A stretch of DNA of 64,000 nt from Bacillota bacterium (GTDB lineage: Bacteria; Bacillota; Clostridia; Lachnospirales; Lachnospiraceae), in contig JAEWSH010000072.1 in assembly GCA_023398375.1 (NCBI GenBank), positions 229,015-293,014 of the forward strand. Direction: 5' to 3'. The first letter of the stretch is position 1, and each line of letters begins with the position of its first letter. The notes under the pieces are model-generated. The model ran no database searches and was not told the DNA's origin. It saw only the letters and a program-made list of their open reading frames with translations. Shown piece after piece: positions 1-8,440 of the stretch. The translations under genes and the position numbers were made by a program.

Positions 1-163
1 GGATTGATGAGCCGCACAGTTAAAATAAGCGTAGCAAGTGGCCAGGTTTCAATAAAAAGTCACAAAATAATAATATAAAAATAAACAAATATAATTATAT
101 AAGCGCTGTCAGAAGCAGTCGTGAAGATAATAGGGAAGAGGTGAGTCCTATTACCCGCCGAAG

Positions 164-366
164 GGAATTAACCTGACAATGGAAATTGGCATTTGGCTTC
201 CAAAATTTTCTGATGTTGACAGAGAATACGAGCGATTAATGACACTTGGATTAAAGTCATTTTTACAGGTGAGCCTGTAACCTATCCATTTGGTATACGA
301 AATTTTTATGTTGCGGACCCTGAAGGTAATTTGCTTGAGATTGGAAGTAGAGGGAATGAGGAATAA
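164..366 (+). pseudogene. Decayed glyoxalase/bleomycin-resistance-type protein (C-terminal part)
   Basis: Two plus-strand frames together read like the C-terminal half of a VOC (glyoxalase) protein. The first gives IWLPKFSDVDREYERLMTLG. After a frame change near 245-260 the second gives FTGEPVTYPFGIRNFYVADP followed by EGNLLEIGSRGNEE and a stop at 364-366. The PEGNLLEI segment is the classic end of a VOC domain. No single open frame or start spans the region, so it is a frameshifted, N-terminally truncated relic. The upstream bases 1-160 hold no gene I can recognise. The family assignment rests on sequence style only. Confidence 0.6.
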
Positions 367-565
367 ATTTAAGGTTAATATACTGCATGGTTAATAAACA
401 TAACTATAGGTCTATTAGCTTACACACAACTATTCGCAAAAGACAAGTTTAACGAATAGTGCAGACGAAATGGATATAAAATTATAAAGTCTCCAAACTA
501 ATTTAAAACTAACATCTTTTACGCGATAAAGGGACCACTTTCAAGAAGTGTCCCCTATCTCAGCA

Positions 566-1453
566 TTAATATATTTCACAATCTTTTTTCTTCACTGGAA
601 TCCAGATCTCACTTCTATATTGGGGTTTTGAAGTGTCTGGACTTTCATTCCACAAGATTTCAGGACCTTCAACCGCCTCATAGCCAGATGACGGAAACCA
701 CTCTGAGAATACCCTGCCCCACACATTTTGAAGTGTCTCTGGGAATGGTCCAATGGATTCAAATACTGCCCAGGTACAAGCATCAATTTCCAATATATCA
801 AATCCTGCAGTTTCATTATTTGATGTCGCTACCCCAATGAAATGATCCAGCTCACTCTTTTCTTGCATTCTTCCCTTAGAAAAATTAGTAGATGCACTAA
901 TAATACCTGTTGGTTCTACATTTGAAATTGATTTTAAATGTTTAATAACATCTGGGGTTAAAAGTTCAGCCATTTTTGCAATTTCTGGATTAACACCCTC
1001 AAAAACAATTGAGACTCTCTTCTTAAAGCCTACTAATTTGAATTGCTCTTTCTCAACAATACGATAATTCATTTCATATCCTCCTTTAATTGATAATTGA
1101 AAGGTCATTCCAGGATAAGCTTTTAATTGTGTATTCTCATCTCTTGCTTCAGAAGGGAGAATGCCATGCATAGAATGAAAAGCACGTGAGAATGAATCAG
1201 CCGAGCTATAGCCGAACTTTACAGCAACATCTATTATTCTCAAATCTCTATCTTTCAAATCAAGAGCAGCAAGTGTTAGTCTTCTTCTCCGAATATATTC
1301 TGATAAACTTATACCTGATAAAAAAGAAAACATCCGCTTAAAATGATACTCTGAGCAGTAAGCAATTCTTGATAATTCACTATAATCAATTTCCTCTGTT
1401 AAGTGATCTTCAATGTATGCCATTGCATGATTCATACTACTTAAATAATCCAT
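566..1453 (-). CDS. AraC-family regulator with GyrI-like effector-binding domain
   Basis: A 295-residue cytoplasmic regulator. The N-terminal 100 residues carry two AraC helix-turn-helix units (SELSRIAYCSEYHFKRMF and VAVKFGYSSADSFSRAF). The C-terminal 160 residues form a GyrI/SbmC-like small-molecule-binding domain ending in SEIWIPVKK. This architecture is typical of Rob/BmrR-like sensors of drugs or other hydrophobic compounds. I chose the ATG at 1453 because AAAGGAGG lies just upstream of it; a start 11 codons earlier would place that site inside the gene. It stands alone, with no adjacent transporter to indicate a target. Confidence 0.85.
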   Translation of the reverse strand: MDYLSSMNHAMAYIEDHLTEEIDYSELSRIAYCSEYHFKRMFSFLSGISLSEYIRRRRLTLAALDLKDRDLRIIDVAVKFGYSSADSFSRAFHSMHGILPSEARDENTQLKAYPGMTFQLSIKGGYEMNYRIVEKEQFKLVGFKKRVSIVFEGVNPEIAKMAELLTPDVIKHLKSISNVEPTGIISASTNFSKGRMQEKSELDHFIGVATSNNETAGFDILEIDACTWAVFESIGPFPETLQNVWGRVFSEWFPSSGYEAVEGPEILWNESPDTSKPQYRSEIWIPVKKKDCEIY

Positions 1454-1633
1454 CAAATGACCTCCTTTCTCCATCAATATTATCAAAGGATGTATTTATC
1501 CATCCGACAATCTGTGCAAAATATAATCGGATATCATGTGAATAGTCGTTAATTGCCTCAATACCTTGCTCAATCATTTAACTGAAATTTGATAGGTAAT
1601 ATTAATATGTTGTTCACTATATCAGCTCCTTGA

Positions 1634-2473
1634 TTAAATTTTTCGTTCCATACAAATAGAATTTGGCATATTATGATACTGCCCATAATTTGGTATGATT
1701 TTATATCCTGCCTTTTTGTATACATGACAGGCAGCTTCTAATGGTTTACCGGTTTCCAGAATACACCATCGATACCCTTTTATTTTTGCCATTGCCTCTA
1801 ATCTTCTTAACAGTTCTCCACCTAATCCTATATTGCGAATAGACGGTTCTGTAAAAATACGTTTTAACTCGGCATGATCCTCATCATACATCTTAAAGGC
1901 ACCGCATGCGACTGGTTCACCCTTTTGATAAGCGATAATGACATCATGGATATTATCCCTTTGATTATATTGTTCATACTTACTTCTCTGATTTTTTTTT
2001 CCAACTATTTCGTCGAGTGCACAGTCCAGTTTACTGCAAAGCATAACAAAATCTGTATCATCACCATTCGTGTATTTAAATTCCAGTTCAGACAAAGATA
2101 ATAACTGTAACTTGTTTTTTTTACTGAATTTAGCAACGACTGCTTCATATGCCTCATCGATCATTTGGAACAACATTTCCTTGTCACAGAAAGTATCTAA
2201 ATCTACGGTATTCCAATAGGGCTGCTGAACAGGAGGGCAATGATATCCACGTACTACAACTTCCGGATAAAGCTGTCGATATAGATACGCTTTTTCAGGT
2301 TCGCATTTTAATGTTATCTGATAGAACCTTTTTTCTAGATTAAATTGTGCAAATATTTTTCCCATTACCCGATAGCAGATTGGATACTTACCAAATGGTC
2401 TTGTTTCATAAGCTCCTGGTTGATTGAGGCAGTATTCGTCTATCGCCTGTACTACTTTTTTATGATTCTCCAT
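1634..2473 (-). CDS. MmcQ/YjbR-like domain fused to a GNAT acetyltransferase
   Basis: A 279-residue two-domain protein. Residues 1-115 resemble the MmcQ/YjbR family (CyaY-like fold; the segment from TRPFGKYPICYRVMGKIF to QPYWNTVDLD is characteristic). The second half is a GNAT N-acetyltransferase, with RIFTEPSIRNIGLGGELLRR matching the acetyl-CoA-binding motif and ending in HVYKKAGYKIIPNYGQY. AGGAGATAAAGA precedes the ATG. The acetyl acceptor is unknown. MmcQ domains are often annotated as DNA-binding, but that does not establish a target. The fusion may simply couple a ligand-binding module to an acetyltransferase. Confidence 0.8.
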   Translation of the reverse strand: MENHKKVVQAIDEYCLNQPGAYETRPFGKYPICYRVMGKIFAQFNLEKRFYQITLKCEPEKAYLYRQLYPEVVVRGYHCPPVQQPYWNTVDLDTFCDKEMLFQMIDEAYEAVVAKFSKKNKLQLLSLSELEFKYTNGDDTDFVMLCSKLDCALDEIVGKKNQRSKYEQYNQRDNIHDVIIAYQKGEPVACGAFKMYDEDHAELKRIFTEPSIRNIGLGGELLRRLEAMAKIKGYRWCILETGKPLEAACHVYKKAGYKIIPNYGQYHNMPNSICMERKI

Positions 2474-2558
2474 TCTTTATCTCCTATATTGGATTTTCAA
2501 ATTTGTTATAAGGCTTAAAACAAATTAAACTTTGTTATTAGGTAAAAAGTTGTATTAT

Positions 2559-3152
2559 TTATCGGGCTGTAGCAAGAAATAAGGAATACGCGATAGGCTC
2601 ATTCTCTATTATTTTTTCTCCTTGATATATGGTCTTTATTGATATCTCATGAAAGGAGCAGTCTTGTAATATGTTCTGAACTTCTTTTCTGGAAAAACCA
2701 TTATATCCATGAAAATCAGGTTCGTTTTTATGGAAAGAGCCATCTTCTTCATCAAGATCGATCCACATGAAAAGTCCATCAGGGGCAAGTGATTTCTTTA
2801 ATTCGGCTATTTTCGCTTTTACATCAATGATATGATGAAATACCATTGAACTGAAGATCACATCAAATGTACTCTCTTTTACTTTTTCTGCTGTTGCAAG
2901 TGTTACATTATCGGCATGATACATTTCCCGTTTTAATTGAAAAACCTTCTGCATTTCTATTGATGTGTCATATCCATAGATTGCAGCAGCGTATGGATAT
3001 AATGCATACGTTAGTAATCCTGTTCCGCAACCGAAGTCTAGGACAACCACTTCTCTTCCATTCCACTCCTTTTTTAATTCTGCAGATAGGATCTGTGCTC
3101 TTTCACACCTTCTTTTATCATCCCATTTTATAGCAACATCATCAAAATACAT
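2559..3152 (-). CDS. Class I SAM-dependent methyltransferase
   Basis: A 197-residue protein with a canonical SAM-binding motif I (VVVLDFGCGTGLLTYAL), a downstream acidic strand (IYGYDTS) and motif IV (FDVIFSSMVFHHI). It is a UbiE/Methyltransf_11-type small-molecule methyltransferase with unknown substrate. I prefer the ATG at 3152; an adjacent GTG at 3155 immediately abuts the stop codon of the upstream gene. GGAAGG lies 7 nt before the ATG. The close junction indicates translational coupling with the TPR-like membrane protein upstream. Confidence 0.85.
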   Translation of the reverse strand: MYFDDVAIKWDDKRRCERAQILSAELKKEWNGREVVVLDFGCGTGLLTYALYPYAAAIYGYDTSIEMQKVFQLKREMYHADNVTLATAEKVKESTFDVIFSSMVFHHIIDVKAKIAELKKSLAPDGLFMWIDLDEEDGSFHKNEPDFHGYNGFSRKEVQNILQDCSFHEISIKTIYQGEKIIENEPIAYSLFLATAR

Positions 3153-3155
3153 CAC

Positions 3156-4013
3156 TTATCCTTCCTCTCTATATAATCTTTCCTTTGTAGTTCCATCATC
3201 GAATACCTTCTTATACCAAAGAGTGCCACCATAGGTAAGGACAAAATCTCGATGTGTTTTAGCTTTTTCGGTATCTCCCATGGATGCAGCAGCACAGAAC
3301 ATATAATAATTCTGTTGTACTTTAGAAAGAGTGGTTCCCAGATAGGATTTTGCATATTTATAACTTTCATACAATTCCTGATAATCTCCATGCATTTCCA
3401 ATTCTAATAAAATCGGTTGCTGCATCGCTGCATATCGAAAAAATTCCCAGGATCGTCCAAGATGAACGTTTTTTTTCATTTGAGCTACTTTTGAACTATG
3501 CAATTTTAGTGCACTGATATCCTTATCATGAAAAGCAAATCTGCACTTCAGAATTTCAATCATAATCGCATCAAGATTAGAACGTGTAAAGGATTCCATG
3601 AGTGTAACAACAGATTTTGCATCATCGAAACGTCCTTCATAATATAAAGTGCTGCTTATATTAAAAAAATGCAATCCCCAACTTTTACTATGGGTATTGC
3701 GTTTCGCGAGTGCAGTGTAATGAAGCAATGAAAGTGTTCCGTTACAGTTTGAAAAAAGTGGGTTCTTTACCCACGATGCCATAAGATGCTTTATCACAAC
3801 ATAACAGAAAGCAACTGCATATCCACATAATATCAAAATGACACGAAGATGTTTATAAGTATTTGAGAAAAAGGAAACCATAATTAAAGGCAATAAAATT
3901 ATGATCAGTAGTTTTAATAGGATCATTACACTTATATAGATTGAAACTTTCTTACTGACATCCTTATCTTCTGAAAGGTTAACAACTTTTGTTAAATCTT
4001 CAAACTGTTTCAT
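3156..4013 (-). CDS. Membrane protein with TPR-like cytoplasmic domain, unknown function
   Basis: 285 residues. Two hydrophobic segments (about residues 26-48 and 56-76) are followed by an about 200-residue soluble part rich in helical pairs such as SSTLYYEGRFDDAKSVVTLM and AAASMGDTEKAKTHRDFVL, which resemble tetratricopeptide hairpins. It sits 6 nt after the YcxB-like gene and directly before the methyltransferase gene, so the three form one minus-strand operon. I cannot assign a function; a scaffold or assembly role would be typical of TPR membrane proteins but is only inference. Confidence 0.7.
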   Translation of the reverse strand: MKQFEDLTKVVNLSEDKDVSKKVSIYISVMILLKLLIIILLPLIMVSFFSNTYKHLRVILILCGYAVAFCYVVIKHLMASWVKNPLFSNCNGTLSLLHYTALAKRNTHSKSWGLHFFNISSTLYYEGRFDDAKSVVTLMESFTRSNLDAIMIEILKCRFAFHDKDISALKLHSSKVAQMKKNVHLGRSWEFFRYAAMQQPILLELEMHGDYQELYESYKYAKSYLGTTLSKVQQNYYMFCAAASMGDTEKAKTHRDFVLTYGGTLWYKKVFDDGTTKERLYREEG

Positions 4014-4019
4014 GTTATA

Positions 4020-4514
4020 TCAATAATCTCCTTCTGTTAAACTCGAATCTAAAATTGTTCTAAATTTCGTCAAATCATCATCATTTTCAAATACTCTCTT
4101 AGGAATCAATGTGTAATTATGCTTATCCTGTAATAAAAAGAAATATTTATTACTTTCTATATAATCATTGTAGATATTCCAGCTTAAAACAGATGAAATT
4201 CCTAACGTTTCAAAATAAATGTTTTCTTTGGTAAATTGCATTTTATAAGGATGCTGATATTTTGAGGCTGCATAAAACAGCAGAATAGGCTGTAGGATAT
4301 AGAGAAAAAATAACAAAAGAACTGATAGAACAGCAACGAAAAATAAGATAATATATAGTATACTATCTTTTAAAAGTGGAAACAAAAAAATTAAACTAAG
4401 TGTAAAAAGCAATGTAATCACAATCTGCATTTTAGTAATCGTTCTTGATAAAAAAAGATAGTTTCTTCGTCCATTGATCCATTCATTTTTTGAATATGTA
4501 AATAGTATCTCCAT
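4020..4514 (-). CDS. YcxB-like membrane protein
   Basis: 164 residues with two closely spaced transmembrane helices (about 28-50 and 53-78), followed by a PH-like C-terminal part: MQFTKENIYFETLGISSVLS, then WNIYNDYIESNKYFFLLQDK. This pattern matches the YcxB-like C-terminal domain family, which typically has two membrane helices and a small beta domain facing the cytoplasm. No enzymatic role is known for the family. It is the first gene of a three-gene operon; GGGG about 8 nt upstream of the ATG is a modest ribosome binding site. Confidence 0.7.
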   Translation of the reverse strand: MEILFTYSKNEWINGRRNYLFLSRTITKMQIVITLLFTLSLIFLFPLLKDSILYIILFFVAVLSVLLLFFLYILQPILLFYAASKYQHPYKMQFTKENIYFETLGISSVLSWNIYNDYIESNKYFFLLQDKHNYTLIPKRVFENDDDLTKFRTILDSSLTEGDY

Positions 4515-4632
4515 TAAGAATTCCCCTAAATTTTCTTACTATAATAAAAATAAAAATCCATCTAAACGAAACTATACACGGATTTTAATATTTACATTAT
4601 ATTTAATCTTATTTTCATGTATTATATCATAA

Positions 4633-4677
4633 AAAATAACAATAGAATATAAATTTCATTATTTCTATTGTTATTTT
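4633..4677. terminator. Long hairpin terminator, T-rich on both strands
   Basis: A perfect 15-bp inverted repeat (AAAATAACAATAGAA at 4633-4647 pairing with 4663-4677) separated by 15 nt and flanked by A/T runs. It lies 31 bp after the stop of the minus-strand gene at 4709-4981, which it most likely terminates. It could act in both directions. Confidence 0.7.
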
Positions 4678-4708
4678 TAACTTTTATAAAATAAAAATTT
4701 AGGTAAGA

Positions 4709-4981
4709 TTATTGCGCTTCTGTTTTCTTCTCATCACAGCAACTTTTCTTGTTATTTCTAAACATCATAAATATCATTCCGCCCATAAAAACTGGGCAAA
4801 TAAATGGTGCTATAACACCCAGGAAACCAGCTGTTGAAAGATTAATCCTTGCAATAAATGGTATTGCCAAAATAATCAGGATAGGTAAACCACAGCATAA
4901 TATCATATGAAACAAGACTTTTAATGGATTGTGTTCCTTATTATTATGTTGTTCCTTATTATTATCGTTAAAACATTTCAT
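4709..4981 (-). CDS. Small two-helix membrane protein with Cys-containing tail
   Basis: 90 residues: a hydrophilic Asn/His-rich N-terminus, two hydrophobic helices (about 22-45 and 50-73), then a basic tail with a CC pair (NNKKSCCDEKKTEAQ). AGGAGG lies 7 nt before the ATG, and a strong hairpin terminator follows, so this is a real monocistronic gene. The Cys pair and His-rich start could bind metal, but I do not recognise a family and assign no function. Confidence 0.6.
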   Translation of the reverse strand: MKCFNDNNKEQHNNKEHNPLKVLFHMILCCGLPILIILAIPFIARINLSTAGFLGVIAPFICPVFMGGMIFMMFRNNKKSCCDEKKTEAQ

Positions 4982-5069
4982 TTTGTAACCTCCTAATTGT
5001 CTTATTTATTTATAATTGTATAATAGACTATCTACATGGAGAACATATGGAGATTTTTTAGAAATACTG

Positions 5070-5107
5070 GAAAAAAATCAAGTATCTGTATATTTAGATA
5101 CTTGATT
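5070..5107 (-). terminator. Rho-independent terminator overlapping a stop codon
   Basis: AATCAAGTATCT pairs with AGATACTTGATT (12 bp, 7-8 nt loop), followed on the minus strand by seven T residues. The stem overlaps the TAA stop (5106-5108) of the gene at 5106-5966, so termination begins inside the last codon. Confidence 0.8.
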
Positions 5108-5966
5108 AATCAACTCCAAGTGTAAAAGAAAAAATTTCTTCTAAAGAAATAGGAGTTTCTTCTATCCCGGATGACTCAAATATAAAATCTATATTAAAAG
5201 TTTCGCTTTCTCTTTTTTTTATATCAAGCGCTGTATATTCTTCATAGGTTGCAGGATGGCAATATTCTACGTTAAGAATCATGTTCCCACCATTTTGCTG
5301 ATAAAAATCTTTTAGAACAGGATAAATTCCTTCTTTCAAAGATTGTTCCTGATATCCGTTTTCATCAGGAGGAAGAATCAGTGAAATAGTGATTTCTGGC
5401 TTATCGAATGGAGATGAAAAATAATATCGTGTCGGGCAGCCAGCAAAAACATGATCCCCAAAATCAGTAGATTCCTGTGTATCAATAATGAGTTTATATT
5501 CTTCAGGTAATCCATCGGCAGCTTTCTCTGAAATATACTGCCTGATCTGCTCCCTTAAAAACTGCCAGCAATAGCTGTCCTTTATTTTAGATATTGTATT
5601 ATCCTTTTCTGATTTTGGATAAACACAAGCCTGAAATACATAATCGGGATCGTCTTTTGCATAAGCCTGATACCGATAAGGACCTATATGATATTGACGA
5701 CCGGGAATAATTGCACCGCCGCTGTCATAGATCCGATAGCCGGAGTCGACCACAAATTCTTTCTGATACTTTTCTTCCAGCATGTTTTCAATTTTGACCG
5801 GATACTCATTTATAAGGCGGATATTTTCTTCCTGCTGCTTTTGATAGTGTCTGATACCTATTAAAAACATCATAATAGGAGCTACGACAACGATTAGAAA
5901 AATGGGTATAAAAATATGATCATTCTTTAAAACAGGAGGCGTTTTTTTTCTCTTTTCACTTTTCAT
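5106..5966 (-). CDS. Single-pass membrane protein of unknown function
   Basis: 286 residues: a short basic cytoplasmic start (MKSEKRKKTPP), one strong transmembrane helix (about residues 18-40, IFIPIFLIVVVAPIMMFLIG), and about 240 mostly polar extracellular residues without cysteine pairs or a recognisable catalytic motif. I chose the ATG at 5966 because AGGAAGGGG precedes it; an open frame runs 24 codons further upstream but has no ribosome binding site there. It is monocistronic, with a terminator overlapping its stop. No family is recognised. Confidence 0.65.
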   Translation of the reverse strand: MKSEKRKKTPPVLKNDHIFIPIFLIVVVAPIMMFLIGIRHYQKQQEENIRLINEYPVKIENMLEEKYQKEFVVDSGYRIYDSGGAIIPGRQYHIGPYRYQAYAKDDPDYVFQACVYPKSEKDNTISKIKDSYCWQFLREQIRQYISEKAADGLPEEYKLIIDTQESTDFGDHVFAGCPTRYYFSSPFDKPEITISLILPPDENGYQEQSLKEGIYPVLKDFYQQNGGNMILNVEYCHPATYEEYTALDIKKRESETFNIDFIFESSGIEETPISLEEIFSFTLGVD

Positions 5967-6130
5967 TCGTTGCCCCTTCCTGTTTCCATGATATCCCCTC
6001 TTTTGCAATTTTTTGTGCCAGACAATTATAGAAATCATATCATTTATACACTTGTAAGTCTAGAATAATACCTAAATATTCCATTTATTAAGTAACAAAA
6101 ATAACTAAAGGACAATTACTTTCTCGGGTA

Positions 6131-7486
6131 TCAATTACTCACAAAACCATTATTTTGGATTACATTAGAATACCAATAAGCACTAGCTTTAGGGGTTCGT
6201 TTCAGAGTAGCATAGTCTACGTGTACAATGCCGAAGCGAACCGACAAACCTTCAGCCCACTCAAAATTATCCAGTAATGACCAAACAAAATAGCCTTTTA
6301 GGGGAATCCCCGAGCCTATAGCTCTATGTACTTGTTTTAAGTAGTTTTTCAGATAAATTAAGCGAATGGAATCCGTTACGGTACCATCCTCTTCATCGAC
6401 CCAGTCGTTCGATGCACAGCCATTTTCAGTAATGATTATCTTCTTGGGATGATAGTCATCGTTTAACATCCTCAATAACTCATACAGGCATTCCGGTTCG
6501 TACTCCCATCCGTTCTGAAGGGTTGGCTTTCCAGTCATAACGTCCGTAGTATACAGAGGCCACTTACCACCGTCTTTCACATAAATGGCATTATAATTAT
6601 TGAGTCCAAAGAAATCGAAATCCTGACAGATCAGTTCCATATCTCCTGGTTTTATATCAGGTAGTACGACCCCCTGTTTTTCCAAATAATTAAAAAAGTC
6701 TTCTGGATAGGTACCTTTGAATATCGGATCGCAGAACATTGCATTTAACTCTGCATTTTGTCTTTTTGCTGCTTCAATATCAGCAGCGGAATGCGGATCA
6801 TACGGATAGACCATGTTCATATTGACTTTTATGCCGATTTCGCCTGGTAATCTGCTTTCCCGGAAAGCCTTAACCGCAGTGCCATGTGCCAGGTTAACGT
6901 GATGTGCAACAGTTAAAGCGGCAGAATAATCCGTATATCCGGGAGCATGGATTCCCTTCCAATGCCCCATAATGGAAATGACCCATGGCTCTAATACGGT
7001 GATCCAGTTATCGGCCAGATCACCTAATTCATGATACATGGTTCTTGCATAATAATCAAACCATTCTACGATTTCTCGATTCATCCATCCCCCGCGTTCC
7101 TGTAACTTCTGCGGAAGATCCCAATGATAAAGTACGACATAAGAATTAATATTATTTTCACGGAGACACTTGAGAACATTTCTGTAAAATTCAATTCCAG
7201 CCCTGTTCACCTTGCCCGTGCCATCCGGTATTACTCTTGGCCAGCTGATGGTATATAAAAAATTGTGATATCCAAGTTCCTTCATCATTTGAATATCTTT
7301 CTTGTAGGTATGATAAAAATCGCATGCTACATCGCCACTTGTTCCATCTTTAATGTGGCCTGGGATATGGCAAAAACGATCCCATATACTTTCCCCTTTT
7401 CCGTCTTCCTTCCATCCTCCTTCTATCTGATAGGAGCCGGCGGCTACTCCCCAAGTAAAATCTTTTGGAAATCTATATTTTATCAT
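6131..7486 (-). CDS. Glycoside hydrolase family 1 beta-glucosidase-like enzyme
   Basis: 451 residues, the usual GH1 length, and no signal peptide, so it acts in the cytoplasm on imported glycosides. GH1 landmarks: GSYQIEG (residues 17-23), YHWDLPQ (120-126), the acid/base Glu at E166, the nucleophile E354 in IITENG, and WSLLDNFEWAEG (402-413). The normally invariant Asn before the acid/base Glu is replaced: the motif is TVLEP (163-167) rather than T-x-NEP, with L165 in place of Asn. That Asn usually contacts the substrate 2-hydroxyl. AGGGGG precedes the ATG. The gene follows deoC by 47 bp on the same strand, in one operon behind the GntR-controlled promoter. Confidence 0.92.
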   Translation of the reverse strand: MIKYRFPKDFTWGVAAGSYQIEGGWKEDGKGESIWDRFCHIPGHIKDGTSGDVACDFYHTYKKDIQMMKELGYHNFLYTISWPRVIPDGTGKVNRAGIEFYRNVLKCLRENNINSYVVLYHWDLPQKLQERGGWMNREIVEWFDYYARTMYHELGDLADNWITVLEPWVISIMGHWKGIHAPGYTDYSAALTVAHHVNLAHGTAVKAFRESRLPGEIGIKVNMNMVYPYDPHSAADIEAAKRQNAELNAMFCDPIFKGTYPEDFFNYLEKQGVVLPDIKPGDMELICQDFDFFGLNNYNAIYVKDGGKWPLYTTDVMTGKPTLQNGWEYEPECLYELLRMLNDDYHPKKIIITENGCASNDWVDEEDGTVTDSIRLIYLKNYLKQVHRAIGSGIPLKGYFVWSLLDNFEWAEGLSVRFGIVHVDYATLKRTPKASAYWYSNVIQNNGFVSN

Positions 7487-7533
7487 GTTATCCCCCTATT
7501 TCTTGACTCATTTTATACGATATAGAAGTGACT

Positions 7534-8241
7534 TTATTGGAAATCCAATACCACAGGGACGGATTTATAGCCCACACCCATTCTGTCAATTCCCATATCG
7601 ATCAGTTGAAGAAAATGTTCTCTGGTTCGGATACCGCCGCTGCCTTTGACCTGACACTTCTCTCCGACTTCCTCTATCATGATCCTTATTATTTCAGGTG
7701 TTGCTCCGTTTGCATCAAATCCCGTTAGGAAACCCGTACTTGTTTTTACAAAATCAGCACCGCCTTTTACTGCACATTGACAACTTTTCCGGATCTGTTC
7801 TTCCGTCAGTACATCGGTTTCGAATATTACCTTTAATTTTCTGCCATATTTGTGGGCCATGTCTGCACAACATTTTATATCTTTTGTTACATTATCGTAC
7901 ATTCCGCTACGAATCCATCCAAAATTTGCTACGATATCAATCTCTTTTACCATATTACTTTTTGCAGCGATTTCAATCTGTTTGACTTTTGATTCTGTCG
8001 TACTTGTGCCAAACGGAAAATCACATACCGGACAGAGCATGGTCCTACTGTTCTTTACATAGGGCTCACACAAATCTATATATCCGGGATTGATACAAAT
8101 GGTTGCACAGCCTAATCTTACTCCATCCTTTGTCAGATCAATAATTTCCTGTTCCGTAAATTCAGGCTTCAATACAGAATAATCAATATATTGTGCTAAT
8201 TCACTAACAGTCATATCACAAGCTTTCTTAATTGGTTTCAT
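7534..8241 (-). CDS. deoC: Deoxyribose-phosphate aldolase
   Basis: 235 residues. It cleaves 2-deoxyribose-5-phosphate to acetaldehyde and glyceraldehyde-3-phosphate through a Schiff base. The active-site set is intact: Schiff-base lysine K166 in VKTSTGF, second lysine K199 in VKGSGGIRT, and D102 in EIDIVANFG. It lies first in the operon with the GH1 enzyme, not with the usual nucleoside phosphorylase or phosphopentomutase genes. GGAGGAGG is 6 nt before the ATG. Identity is secure; the physiological source of its substrate here is open. Confidence 0.95.
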   Translation of the reverse strand: MKPIKKACDMTVSELAQYIDYSVLKPEFTEQEIIDLTKDGVRLGCATICINPGYIDLCEPYVKNSRTMLCPVCDFPFGTSTTESKVKQIEIAAKSNMVKEIDIVANFGWIRSGMYDNVTKDIKCCADMAHKYGRKLKVIFETDVLTEEQIRKSCQCAVKGGADFVKTSTGFLTGFDANGATPEIIRIMIEEVGEKCQVKGSGGIRTREHFLQLIDMGIDRMGVGYKSVPVVLDFQ

Positions 8242-8274
8242 ACGAACCTCCTCCTTGGGTTATCTGTTTTTATT

Positions 8275-8327
8275 GTATTAAATGTATGATACATATAATA
8301 CATATCATTTTTTATTTGTTTTGTCAA
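8275..8327 (-). promoter_or_regulatory. Promoter and candidate GntR operator for deoC-GH1 operon
   Basis: Minus-strand -35 TTGACA (8322-8327) and -10 TATGTA (8299-8304) with a 17-bp spacer. Overlapping the -10 is an inverted and repeated ATGTAT/ATACAT pattern (about 8282-8303), a plausible site for the divergent GntR/HutC-type regulator. Binding is inferred from position and symmetry. Confidence 0.55.
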
Positions 8328-8343
8328 TCTATAAAAAATGAAA

Positions 8344-8372
8344 TTTACCAAAGAGGGCTTTCATGCTATACT
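8344..8372 (+). promoter_or_regulatory. Promoter of the GntR regulator gene
   Basis: TTTACC (8344-8349), a 17-bp spacer and TATACT (8367-8372) on the plus strand, about 70 bp before the regulator start at 8441. Confidence 0.5.
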
Positions 8373-8440
8373 ATGCATAAGTTTGAAAATCTTCGCATTT
8401 CATAGAAGATTAAATATTATAGCAAAGAGGGATTTTCCTT

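Noticed and set aside
112..178. Riboswitch-like patch (GAGGTGAGTCC ... CCGCCGAAGGG)
   Set aside because: A few words resemble lysine or glycine aptamers, but I could not place the full set of conserved stems, and the downstream sequence is a glyoxalase relic. A covariance-model scan would decide.
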